A stretch of 42,059 bases of DNA from Azolla pinnata (taxonomy: Eukaryota; Streptophyta; Polypodiopsida; Salviniales; Salviniaceae). The stretch spans positions 1 through 42,059 of the forward strand of contig JBBBWG010032485.1 in assembly GCA_037176905.1 (NCBI GenBank), given 5' to 3'. The stretch's first letter is position 1. Every line of letters starts with the position of its first letter. Made by a program: the position numbers and the translations under genes. The notes under the pieces are model-generated. The model saw nothing but the letters and a program-made list of their open reading frames with translations, did not search any database and was not told the DNA's origin. Of the stretch, positions 1 through 10,033 are shown one piece after another.

Positions 1-32
1 GGTACGAAGGGAATTATAGAAAGTGGCGATTG

Positions 33-37
33 GCAGA

Positions 38-68
<31 letters not shown>

Positions 69-341
69 GTCTTATTATTATTATTATCATTATTGCTGTG
101 ATGTAATGTGTTTCGTGAAATAAAAAAAACCCCCAAAAAAAAAAAACAAAAGGAGCGGAGGGGGAACCCCATACAGTATGCGCACACACACACACACACA
201 CACACACATGTTTTTTATACTTATTTATTTCTATATAGTTAATATATCTAAATGCGTGTGTGTATAATATAGAGATATATATATATATTACTTCTTTCCC
301 TCCGGATTATTATCAATATTAGTTTTCCCTTTCTTCCTTCA

Positions 342-388
<47 letters not shown>

Positions 389-590
389 AGAGGCGAACAA
401 CAAACAAACAAACAAACAAACAAACAAACCAACCCCACCCCACAGCCAAAGCCAAGCGAAAAAGAGGAGGAGGAGGAGGAAGGAGGAGGAAGCAGGCGCA
501 GAAGACGAGCGAGCGAGCGAGCGAGCGAGCGAACGAACGAACGAGCGCGGCAGCAGCAGCCGAGCGATCGATCGATCGATCGATCGATCC
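33..590. repeat. Cluster of unrelated microsatellites before the first ORF
   Basis: Within 560 bases lie several different perfect or near-perfect simple repeats. They are (AAT)n at about 41-68, (CA)n at about 183-208, an AT-rich TATA-like stretch at 262-290, (AG)n at about 344-384, (CAAA)n at about 397-429, (GAGC)n at about 507-545 and (GATC)n at about 565-589. The (AG)n and later tracts sit directly before the ATG at 614, so they may be promoter or 5' untranslated sequence. GA-rich leaders are common in plant genes and can bind BPC/GAGA factors; that role is inference here. No gene is seen in this stretch. Confidence 0.85.
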
Positions 591-613
591 GACTCCTGTC
601 CCCCTGTTCTCTC

Positions 614-2023
614 ATGGCCTGCGCCAGCGTTACCATGAGCGAGGACGCGGACGCGCTCATCCTCCACCGCCCACCATCGCCGCCGCCGCCGCCGCCGCCA
701 GATCCCTGGCGCTGGCGCTTCTGGGACCCCCCGCCTCCGCCTCCGCCGCTGGCCAAGCGCCGCCGCCGCTTCGCCATGGCCCCCGCCGCGGCGCCCATGG
801 CGTTGGCGGAGGAGCGGCCTCCGCTCGCCTACCCCCCTCCCCGCCACTACCACCACTCTGGCGCCAGCCTCCCCAAGCCCAATACCTCCTCCACCGCCCT
901 CGTCATCCTCAACGCCAATCACAAGCGAGAGCAAGAGGAGGAGGACGACGACGACGACGAGGAGCAGGAGGAGGACGACGAGGACGACGACGACGACGTC
1001 GAGCAGAAGGAGGAGATGATGACGATGGCGATGATGCACATGAACAGCAGCAGCAGCAGGAGGAGGAGGAGGAGGAGGAGGAAGAGGGCGGAAGAGAAGG
1101 AGGAGGAGGAGGAGGAAGAGGAGGAGGGTGTGGCGGGGGCGGAGACGGCGCAGGCTGTGGGAAAGAAGGGGCACAACCTCGGCCCACTCCCCCGTGCCGC
1201 CGCCGCCGCCGCCGCCGGGCGGCTTGGTTTCCCACGTTTCTTCGGCGGCGGCGCAGAGGCCGATCGCCACCACCCCCTCCTTTACCCGCCCCCTTCCGCC
1301 TCCGCCGCCGCCGCCCCTGCCGCCCGCGGCTGCGGCGGCTACTACTCCACCTCCTCCTCCTCCTCAGCCTACAACCATAACCTTAGCCTCCACCTCTCCC
1401 GCTCCCGCTCCCTGTTCGACGACTGGGCCTCGTGCGATGGCCCCTACGGCAGCCTGATGCGCCGGTGGCAAGAGACGGCGGCCCCGCGAGCAGGCGCTGG
1501 CACAGGCGCGCGATGCTTCTCGGCAGCTGGAACAGCTTCCCCCCTTTCACCATGGCCGTCCATGACCAAGAAGAAGCCGCCGCCGCCGCCGCCGCCGCCG
1601 CCGCAGCAGCAGCCGCAGCAGCAGCAGCATCGGCATCGGCATGTGGGCGGAGATGAGAAGATCACGGGTGGGAGCGCGGCGAGGAGCCATGTGATGAGGC
1701 AGGAAGAGAGGAGGAGGAGGAGAAGGAAGAGGAGGAGGGGGGCGGAAGGGGAGGTGGAAGCGGAGCAAGGAGGAAGGGGAGGAGAAGGAGAAGGGGGAGG
1801 AGGAGAGGAAGAAGAGGAAATAGAAGAAGAGCGAGGAGGCGAAGAGCAGAGGAGGAGGAGGATTAGGTCTCCTGAAGAAAGCGCAGATGCAGGCGAGGAG
1901 GAGGAGGAGGAGGAGGAGGAAGCGGAGCAGAAGAGGAGGAAGCGGAAGCGGAGGGAGAGGGAGATGAGCCCGTCGGAGGTGTATTACTGCCAGATCTGCA
2001 GGCAGGTGGAGGCGGCCGAGTAG
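614..2023 (+). CDS. Low-complexity Pro/Arg/Glu-rich protein, probably nuclear, unrecognised
   Basis: An open frame of 469 codons starts at ATG 614; a second ATG at 635 is also possible. It begins with a short unique stretch, then poly-Pro, then a basic KRRRR cluster near residue 47 that could be a nuclear signal. Long Asp/Glu and Arg runs follow at about 105-175, then a more complex Ser/Tyr/His region at about 205-300 containing SRSRSLFDDWASCDGP. The rest is poly-Pro/Gln and a long Arg/Glu/Gly-rich tail ending PSEVYYCQICRQVEAAE. The complex segments favour this frame over the long opposite-strand frame, which is open only because GAG/GCC-type repeats lack stops in several frames. The closing CxxC (YYCQIC) looks like half of a zinc finger, and a CAG|GTGGAG donor lies just after it, so the gene may continue by splicing. 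I do not recognise the family, and a noncoding or frameshifted locus cannot be excluded. Confidence 0.55.
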   Translation: MACASVTMSEDADALILHRPPSPPPPPPPDPWRWRFWDPPPPPPPLAKRRRRFAMAPAAAPMALAEERPPLAYPPPRHYHHSGASLPKPNTSSTALVILNANHKREQEEEDDDDDEEQEEDDEDDDDDVEQKEEMMTMAMMHMNSSSSRRRRRRRRKRAEEKEEEEEEEEEGVAGAETAQAVGKKGHNLGPLPRAAAAAAAGRLGFPRFFGGGAEADRHHPLLYPPPSASAAAAPAARGCGGYYSTSSSSSAYNHNLSLHLSRSRSLFDDWASCDGPYGSLMRRWQETAAPRAGAGTGARCFSAAGTASPLSPWPSMTKKKPPPPPPPPPQQQPQQQQHRHRHVGGDEKITGGSAARSHVMRQEERRRRRRKRRRGAEGEVEAEQGGRGGEGEGGGGEEEEEIEEERGGEEQRRRRIRSPEESADAGEEEEEEEEEAEQKRRKRKRREREMSPSEVYYCQICRQVEAAE

Positions 2024-2373
2024 GCGCCGCCGCCGTGGCGCTCCGCCGGCGGCGCTTCCCCTTCCGCCGCCGCCGCCGCCACCCGCCCTCCACCAAATAC
2101 TACTAGTAGCAGCAGTAGTCTTTTTTCTCTCTCTCTCTTTCTCTCTATGTCTTCTCTCTCTTCTTTTTATTTTTTTAAATTTAGTGGGTTTTCCGTCCTC
2201 CTCCTCTTCTTCTCCTTCATCTTCTTTGTACACACGCAAAAATGGCTCTTTTTTTTATTATAAATAATTGCCCTTCTCCCCCATCTCTACGTAGCCCTGT
2301 GTATCTCCCCTTTTTCCAAACGGGGGAGGGAGAGGGAGGGGCAAAGGAAGGGAAATACACAAAACATACCCCG

Positions 2374-2494
2374 AATGCGTGCGTGCGTACGTAGACACAC
2401 GTGCATGGATGCGTGTGCGTGCATATATGCATGCGTGCATGCGTATGTATGTATGTATGTCTATGCATGCATGCATGTATGTATGTGCATGCGG
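2374..2494. repeat. Alternating purine-pyrimidine tract (TGCA/TGTA type)
   Basis: About 120 bases of mostly alternating purine and pyrimidine built from TGCG, TGCA, TGTA and ACGT steps. The composition matches the much larger tract at 11,166-11,820. Such DNA can adopt Z-form, and the ATGCAT/GCATGC palindromes can extrude. The short open frames through it (His/Ala/Tyr/Met-rich) are repeat artefacts. Confidence 0.8.
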
Positions 2495-2699
2495 TGAGTC
2501 CGCGCGTGCGTTCACACCTTGGCCGCCCTGCCGAGGACGGAGCGCTGCCCACGATCGATCGATCGACCGACCGAGCGATCTAGGTAATGTATCGAGTACG
2601 TCGATTCGGGGTTTCGGTTCTGCGCCGCCCCCCCCACCCCGTTGTCGCCATACGTAATAACACGGCGCATCGTATTATTACATGATAAGAGTCGTTGAC

Positions 2700-2733
2700 G
2701 CTTCCTTCCTTCCTTCCTTCCTTCCTTCCTTCC
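2700..2733. repeat. (CTTC)n microsatellite
   Basis: A perfect tetranucleotide run of about eight CTTC units followed by a C run. Confidence 0.95.
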
Positions 2734-3171
2734 CCCCACGAACCTCTCCACACATTTATGTGTGCAACAGAATCATCATCCCCATTGGCAATGGGCTTCC
2801 TCCCCCCTTTGCGGCGGCCCCCGCCCGGGTTCCGCTCCATCGGTTTCACACTTGGCAAGCACGACAAAAGGGGGGTGGGGGTGGGGTTCGATACCCCTGC
2901 GGGTCGAGGCTAATTGTCCCTACGAGCGAGCGCGATTGCGTGTGTGCGCGCCTCCTTCCTCCTCACTCCTCTAAGCTTAATGCTCTGCTGCCTCGTGGGC
3001 TTTCACCTCGGCTTTTACCACCACCACCCCCACCACCCACCCCCCAAACACCAATAATAATACTCTACCGCGCTCGAGACCGTGGGCAAGGCATCATTGT
3101 GTCGCTCTTTAGCTGGGACAATTAAAAACGATCGTGCGGGGGGTGCAGACGCTTTCTTCTTGCGGAAGCAC

Positions 3172-3217
3172 ATGCATGGCATGGCATGGCATGGCGTGGC
3201 GTGGCGTGGCATGGCGT
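3172..3217. repeat. (ATGGC)n / (GTGGC)n pentanucleotide repeat
   Basis: Nine or so 5-bp units alternate between ATGGC and GTGGC, showing a single-base variant spreading through the array. Confidence 0.9.
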
Positions 3218-3483
3218 TTGGACGCACCATATGCATGTAAACTCGTAGCTGTAACGGAATCGCTGCCCGGGAAACGGAAACGACGATGACCGTGTTTCCC
3301 GTCACAATGCCCATGCATATTGTTACTGGCACAACCTTAAGTAAACCGACTTGCAAGGCTGTGGTTTGAATGGTTTAGAGTAGAATAAGTGTGAAGCCGG
3401 TTATCGTAGGATGAGGACAAACCCATACGATCAGTGGACAAGTGTGAACACACCTAGCAGTCAAGGAGCCCCACAAGTTTGCC

Positions 3484-3493
3484 TATATAAAGG
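3484..3493 (+). promoter_or_regulatory. Candidate orphan TATA box
   Basis: TATATAAAGG sits in a moderately GC-rich context and matches the plant TATA consensus. No convincing coding sequence follows within 1 kb. It could belong to a noncoding transcript, a decayed LTR promoter, or be chance. Confidence 0.3.
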
Positions 3494-4002
3494 AAACGAA
3501 CCGTATCGTTCCATTACGACATATATCTATCAAACTTTCGAGACATTACCCAAGGTAATATTTTGTAGAGTATGAGATACAAATAGTACTTAATGTTCGT
3601 CTTTAATCCTTCGCTGGGGGATGATTGGTGTGATTAATCGCCCTTAATCGATTCTTTTCTCGCTAATCTTCTTCCCTTTGACATTGTTCATCGTCGATAG
3701 ATCCTTAATACATACACTCCACATGCTCGGGCTACAACAAACTATTCTTCGTCGCGTTTACATTTGATCCGACTTCTTGTTTTTTCCTAGATCTTCCGTA
3801 GGCCCGGGCTTTTTGAGGATGGAGCAGGAGAAGAAAACCATTTCCTTTCCTACTTGGAAAGACAATTTGGACAAGGAATGATTGATGGATGCTCCCTGCT
3901 TGATTGCGCCGATTTTGGAGATGGAACGGAGTTGCTCCTGCAGAGGCATGGAGAATGCACCAGCGATTGGCAGGCAGAAGAGATCTTACAAATGAACTAA
4001 TG
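3494..4002. other. Noncoding stretch, nothing identified
   Basis: Only short open frames on either strand, none with a recognisable motif. Confidence 0.5.
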
Positions 4003-4253
4003 ATCATGGCCATGGCAACTGTCCTCAAGATCCACAAAAAATCGGAAGCAACCTGCAAAATCCTTCTGCTGATAGCCATGGCGGTCCTCCAAATCGGAAG
4101 CAACCTGCAAAATCCTTATGCTGGTACCCATGGCGGTCCTCCAAATCGGGAGCAACCTGCAAAATCCTTCTGCTCATAGCCATGGCAGTCCTCCAAATCG
4201 GGAAGGAACCTGCAAAAATGCTCATGCCGATAGCCACGGCGGTCTTCGTGATC
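4003..4253. repeat. 52-bp tandem repeat array
   Basis: The unit starting ATCGGAAGCAACCTGCAAAA recurs at 4041, 4093, 4145 and 4197, exactly 52 bp apart, with degraded partial copies at both ends. The unit includes a GCCATGGCGGTCCTCC core. Because 52 is not a multiple of three, the frames shift from copy to copy, so the array is not expected to code for a protein repeat. Confidence 0.93.
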
Positions 4254-4604
4254 CTTCTTCCTCGCCCACCGGTTTTGCCTTTGTGTGTTTCTCTCTGGTC
4301 GGATCCGCTAGAATACTGCTACCAGAAGAGGAAGCAAAGGAGTCCGCGCAGTGAATCAAAGTCAAGCTGACATGGTGATGGTGAGGAGGATCAGCGGCCG
4401 TCTTCAGCTTTCCTCCGACGATTCTGTCTCCAACCCCTCTCGACGAAGACATGGTGGTAATCGTCACGCCGGCGACAGTGTCATCGCCAAAGATGCGCAC
4501 GTACATGAGGCAAGGGCGGCGCCGCAAAGCCGGTGATTTTAAGAAAGACAGGGCGGAGGAGGCCGAACAGGTTTTCGTAGAAGAAACCCTAATCCACCGA
4601 GCAG
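4254..4604. other. Noncoding stretch with a telo-box at its right end
   Basis: Moderately GC-rich sequence with short open frames on both strands and no known domain. A telo-box AAACCCTAA lies at 4584-4592, 12 bases before an ATG at 4605. Telo-boxes are typical of plant 5' untranslated regions near the transcription start. Confidence 0.45.
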
Positions 4605-4895
4605 ATGGGGCAAGACAAGGGCGGAACAGGCGAGGGACATGGGAGGCAGCGGGCTGCAGACGTCAAAGAAGCAGCAAAACGGAGCAAGGCGCAGACGGTG
4701 ATAGATGTAGATAGAGCGATGGAGATGGAGATGGAGAAGGAGACGGAGACGGCGATGGCGATGGCGTCGGCGTCTGAAGAAGAAGAAGAAGAAGAAGAAG
4801 AAGTGAATAAATGGAGAAAGAAAAAAGGGAGAATTACAATACAAAAGCCATATTTTAAACCCCACCAAAACAAGAAACTACGGATTAACGCCTAA
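4605..4895 (+). CDS. Doubtful small Glu/Met/Ala-rich ORF behind a telo-box
   Basis: A 96-codon frame starts just after the AAACCCTAA telo-box. The first ~35 residues (MGQDKGGTGEGHGRQRAADV and on) are complex. The middle is encoded by GAGATG, GCGATG and GAA microsatellites, giving Met-Glu, Ala-Met and poly-Glu runs, and the tail is Lys-rich. There is no recognisable domain. It could be a 5' exon fragment, a small orphan gene or chance; the repeat-encoded centre argues against taking it at face value. Confidence 0.2.
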   Translation: MGQDKGGTGEGHGRQRAADVKEAAKRSKAQTVIDVDRAMEMEMEKETETAMAMASASEEEEEEEEEVNKWRKKKGRITIQKPYFKPHQNKKLRINA

Positions 4896-7660
4896 TCTTC
4901 TCTTCCACTAAAGATTAACACCCGATTAATCCCGCTAGTACTGATTTTATTCCTAATTTCTTACCGCTGATTCATTTGAATCGATTCCTTTACTATGTTC
5001 GATTTACAGCAGCTGATCATTTTAATCTAATTAATCCATTCACGCGTTGATTTGGTATTAGTCAGATAATCGAGTATCGATCAATTAGTTGATCTGGTGT
5101 CAATTGAACTCACAATTAATTGATTTGGTGTTCATCAGTCAATCGCGCGTTAATTTTTGAAACTAGACGTTAATTTGTAGCTTCTAGTTTTGGCAGGTGT
5201 CGAAATGCAATTTATAATTTTGTTAGCCGTTTTCTGGTAATTTTCCCAAGAAAAAATAATAAGGGATGAAAAGCAGGGCATCGACCAAAATTTCGAAAAC
5301 TCAAGGGTGGGCGTTAGGGCAGCCAGCATTCTCAAAACATTTGCAGGGTACCATATACACTAGAAAAACACGACTAAGAATCGAGAAGTTAACACCTGGT
5401 AAGAGGATAAGGATATCTAGCTAGAAAGAATCAGATCTCAGCCGAATGAGAAGACTTGGAGTCCAAGGTGAAGCCTAGGTGACCGAATTCGAAGGAGAAG
5501 AGGGGAGGCCTCGGACGCCAAATCTCTAGAAGAAAAGGGACCTACAATGAGTGAAAAGGGGGAGGTCTACGTGACCGAACCTGAACAAATCGTGCGAGAT
5601 CAAGAAGAGAAGTCCGAGCAACAATTGGGAGGTCTATTTGACCAAACTTGAGCCAAGAACTAAAGAAAAAAACTGATAAAAAAGCTTAGGGAACAAGCCA
5701 TGGGACAAAAGAATCATTGGTCGATGTTATTCCTCCTCCTCCGCCTCCTCTTCTTCTTCTTCTTCTTGTGAGAGATCAAAACGCCTCAAACGTTTTTGGG
5801 TTTTGACGTAACCAGGATTGTAAGGTTTGTACCGTGCGAAATGTTATCCCATGAGCGTGCCATGTGTACTTGATGGAGACTATGAGTGTGTCGAGAGCAT
5901 TTATAAGAGTTGTATGTGCAAACGAATAAAAGAGCCGAAGACTCTTTAGATCTCATTTTGTGGGCCATACAAGTAAATGTATAAACCCATATAAGGGTCA
6001 CGGAATAGAGTATAGTTGATTCACGCCACCTAACAAGAAATTGCTCTTTTGACAAATGTTTATGAACAATTGTGTTTTCGCAAATCATTTTGATAATATT
6101 CAAAAAAGAGTTAGAGCCCTAGCCTCAAAAATGTATCTTTCTTGAGTATAATTCAAGTTTAATGCAGATACCAACTCTAGGACGCTAAGCATCGGATCAT
6201 TGTCATATCACGTAACATATTTTTGAATAAATCTACAATGCATTAGTAACTAGATCACATATTGTACAATAATAATTGCAAAGGATTTCTCTAGAGGATA
6301 CAATTATCTAGTACTGTAGGGAATTCTAATGTGTGTTGACATGGCTCATGTTTCGTTTGTTTATAAGGTTGAACTTATAAATTTGAGACATAAATGTTTA
6401 CAGGTTAATATTTTCTTATATACAATTTATTACGGGTGTACAAATAATTTTAATGTGAAAATAACTAGTAAGTGTCACAATATGAAATATATAGTCTACT
6501 AGCTGCCCCAAAGTTTTATAAAAAGGATATCTAATGTTAAACTATTTATAACCACATGTATTCACACTATTATAAAAGTTAAGTGATATCTAAGGCCAAG
6601 TTTTTAATCTTAGGTATAAAATGCTCAAATAGTTTTTAAAGGGAGCAAACCCTAGAGAAATGAGAAAGAGTCTATTATGTATTAAAAAGACTCTATTGTA
6701 AAGAGTTATATGACATTTTTTTTACATACCCTTTTTTGAAGAAGTAATTATCCTTTTATTCTTTATTTTATGGTAAGGAGTCCACACCTTAAGTATTATT
6801 TGTCTTAATGTGGTTTTTAAGTCATCTTGATGTTATTATTGCTTTGTGTTTGTCAGTACACTATAAGTTTTATTCTTGTACATTTTTTTTATAGTGCAAC
6901 AACGTTAGAACTAAGTCCCGTGGTTTTTTCTTTCACTTTGATGGGTTCTTCACGTAAAAACTTGGTGTATTATTAGGTTATCTTAATTATTATGCTTATG
7001 ATTATGTATTACAAGGTCCTATGTTGATGTCCAAGTAGAGCATAATTGTTAAAACTAATTTGTTGCAGATTGAGAGTTGTTACAAAAAATATGGAGTCCA
7101 TGACTTTTTAGTACTCAAAAGAAATAGAATATTAATATTTGTACCCATTTTCATTAGAGACATTGCTTCCACCATTATCTTTGTTGGCCCCAATGGTTTC
7201 GAGTATGTTTAGAGAGCATAGAGTATGGGCATACGAAGAGATGATTAAACATTATTTTTGGTCTTGTGTGAATGCATAACATGTGTTGGGTACATTGATC
7301 CGGATATTCTCCCAATCATGTCCTTTTAGACTTATATTATCGGGCATGGTTATTTGGGTCGATGTACTTGCGATTAGCCATGTCTATGAGCTTAACTTTG
7401 ATTATTATTCTTTCTCCCGGAATAGTTTATTCAAGTTGTTATACCACTCAAATGTTTTTATGGAAGGGCTCTAGAAGTACAAAATATATGGGAAGTATGG
7501 TCTGAAATAGTTCAATGGAACTTACGGGTGGCTAGGTGTTCCCTTGTTTTTAAGGAGAAAAAAAATGTCAATAATAAAAATTATACAAGTATCTTAAAAG
7601 TAATTGATATTTACACATAAGGGTCAATATGTAGATAGAATGTTATATTCCTACATCAGT
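4896..7660. other. AT-rich gene-free stretch
   Basis: No frame longer than about 105 codons and no recognisable domain on either strand. A purine-rich segment at about 5,440-5,700 contains three related phrases with the core GTGACCGAA or TTGACCAAA (near 5,479, 5,570 and 5,637), suggesting a decayed repeat. A (CTT)n tract sits at about 5,747-5,768. The rest resembles old degraded intergenic DNA. Confidence 0.6.
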
Positions 7661-7665
7661 GAATT

Positions 7666-7910
7666 AGTGTTATAAGTCGGTGATATGGTTATATTCCCAA
7701 CCTATTATTTAGTTATTTCCTTATAATTTCTTGAGGGTTTTTCCTTCGAATTTTTATGTATTCTCTATAACTAAACATTAAATTTTCCTAAATCACTATG
7801 TCAGTGTTATAAGTCAACGACATAGTTATATTCCCCACCAATTATTTAGTTATTTCTTTGTAATTTTATGAGAGTTTTTCCTTCGAATTTTTATGTATTC
7901 TCTATAACTA
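7666..7910. repeat. Direct duplication of a ~108-bp AT-rich segment
   Basis: Copy one spans about 7,666-7,773 and copy two about 7,803-7,910, 137 bp apart, separated by a 29-bp spacer. Both begin AGTGTTATAAGTC and end TTATGTATTCTCTATAACTA, with scattered substitutions and no large gap between them. It looks like an old local duplication with no coding content. Confidence 0.9.
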
Positions 7911-9813
7911 ATACAAAGGAAATCAATTTTGGGGAAGAAACATGGAGTATAGAGGATTGTCAAATCAAGGCTCAGAAGAAAATTTCACTTATCACAATAA
8001 TTTTTTGGTATCATTAGGGACTAGATCTAGAATTTAAAAATGCATATCTTAGCAACATTCACGGAATTCTAAACAACCGAATTACCAATTAGAAATGCAT
8101 ATAAAGAATTTAAAAAACATATACGAATGCATATAAAGAAAAGACCAATTAGAAATGACCAATTAGAATATACAAATGCATATAGAGTTGGTCTCTAATA
8201 TTTTTTCTTTTATTTATATAAACAAATATAGACCAAAACAATGATAATATATAGTCAATAGAGTGATCACATTGCTTAGGCTTCCAAGCATTCTTTTACG
8301 ATGGTCAAGCTTTGCATCTCTTAGAAAGTAGAGAAGAATTTTGCCTTCAGTTCTGGATCTAGAAGATCAACATCTCAGTAGATTTATGCACAACATGCGA
8401 AAACATGGTCTTAACAAACAAGTCCCATGAAAGCTTTCAAGAGTCTACGTTTAGACATCTCGTTGGCATTTGGGTATTGTAACCTCCGGGTGAAACTTGA
8501 TGGCCTTCAAAGCGTCGAAACCTAACCTTTAGGTATAATGCATCACACACTGCTTCACATAAAATTTATGACTTCTGGCCACCTACAAGGAAACATAAAG
8601 GAGGAATATTTTTGCCTTCTAGAGATGGAAAGAGTAACCTTTAGAGATATCATGGACTTGGGTGGTGCAATGTGTCAAGAGTTTATATCATCAATAACTA
8701 ATGTATAATGTCGAGCAAGCTTAGAAGTGTAGCAAACAATGGTAATTTGTCTTTTCCTTTTCCTTTGCCTCAGCCGACAGCAACACACCGAGGCATCATG
8801 AACAAACCGTTGCCAAATCGGTGATCTAACTTTAGATACCGGTTTCGGGTTTAGGGTTTAGAGTATGCTCAAGAACTTACCATTAACGACGTTACTCCCC
8901 AATATGTGCCACTTGAGGACGGAACGATAACATAAATTAAAACACAGCCCGAAATCCAATGCGCACTACGCATGCTCAAATGCTCGGCTCGAGGGATCGT
9001 AACCCGAAGCTCATGATCGGATTCGTGAGCTGTCTGTCTGTCTGTTCTCGTTCTTTATCCGAGACATAGAATACGAATTACTCTTTTCGCATGTTGAGCA
9101 CAGAAGCTCTTCTGCAAACAAAGTTTCGGCCTCCTCAATGAGGGCGAGCAATGTGTGATTCGCGGTGGATGGATCTACACCAACTATTAGCATTATATCC
9201 AGATTGTTGTAGTAGAATATCATATCCAGTTTTCATTGATCTCTAACATTGTGCTCTGTAGTTCTACTAAAGAATAGCTATGGTGTGAAGAGGAGTCTTC
9301 CTCTATTGTAAATGAAAGAACATTATCTGTTGATCATGTATTAAGTTGTAAATGTACAAGAGAACACCCTAGTCTCCATAAAGCCATAGATCTTGTCACA
9401 TGTTGAGGTGGGCCTTACATTGGGACATGGAAACTGTCTTCTATCCAAGCCAAGCCTCCAAACTCTACTGTTATACCAAACCTTTTGCTGATCCTAGAGA
9501 CTCTGTCACTATTGGTACACCACTTGTTTAACTTAGACTCGATGTTCATACAAAGCATCATAGTGGCCTTTGATTTGTATGCATCAACTGTAGCCAGCTG
9601 AATTCCACATTCTAATTACATCTAATCTTTAGTTAGACTCCTAACCGCTATGATACGCTAGTTATTAACTTGCGCTCGGTTATGCTAAAACGCGAGTCAA
9701 CCGTGTTCGATTCAAACATGAGAAAGCATGAGGGTTTTTAAATTGACATTAATATACATGTTTTTCTAAAGTGCTTTGATGCACATGAGTATATTTACAC
9801 GACATAGACGTGT
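7911..9813. other. AT-rich gene-free stretch with a telomere-like motif
   Basis: Nothing coding is recognised. GGGTTTAGGGTTTAGA at 8,847-8,862 is two units of the plant telomere repeat; on the minus strand it reads as a telo-box. About 20 bases to its right, the minus strand also shows ATG followed by GTAAGTTC, a strong splice donor, but no matching exon was found. Confidence 0.5.
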
Positions 9814-10033
9814 ACATAATGCAACGCACATTAAACTCTACTGCTTCTATTTGTTATATAATGGGAAAATGTCTTCTATTTATACAAGTGGGATGCATGA
9901 GTCTCCAAATGTGAGAGACGCTTAACATAATTCAACCCAGACTAAACTCCAATTCTTCTATTTGTTACATAATAGAGAAATGTCTCATAATTATACAAGT
10001 GGAAAGCACGGCTCTCTACGTGTGAGACGCTTA
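9814..10033. repeat. Tandem duplication of a ~110-bp segment
   Basis: Copy one is about 9,814-9,924 and copy two about 9,925-10,033. Shared landmarks in order are ACATAAT, TAAACTC, TTCTATTTGTTA, AATGTCT, TTATACAAGTGG and GTGAGA...GACGCTTA. The copies differ by many substitutions and small indels, so the event is old. Confidence 0.85.

Larger units (their letters stand above)
2024..3360. other. Noncoding stretch with simple repeats downstream of the first ORF
   Basis: After the stop come GCC-rich sequence, a CT-rich tract (about 2119-2165) and several simple repeats listed separately. A second short (GATC)n tract lies near 2552-2575, echoing the one before the ORF. The sequence could include the 3' untranslated region of the 614-2023 ORF. 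The open frames here are made by microsatellites and carry no recognisable domain. Confidence 0.6.

Noticed and set aside
248..1273. 341-codon minus-strand frame opposite the first ORF
   Set aside because: It is composed of runs of Leu, Val, Arg and Ser produced by reading GAG/GAC/GCC repeats in reverse. It has no complex segment comparable to the plus-strand frame.
1547..2239. 230-codon minus-strand frame
   Set aside because: Mostly Leu/Pro/Arg runs mirroring the plus-strand Glu/Arg repeats; a shadow of repeat composition.
2880..2925. GGTTCGATACCCC phrase as a tRNA T-arm
   Set aside because: No acceptor, D or anticodon stem can be paired at tRNA spacing around it.
3361..3560. Possible solo LTR around the TATATAAAGG box
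   Set aside because: No TG...CA-bounded repeat with target-site duplication and no second copy in the window, so only the TATA candidate was kept.
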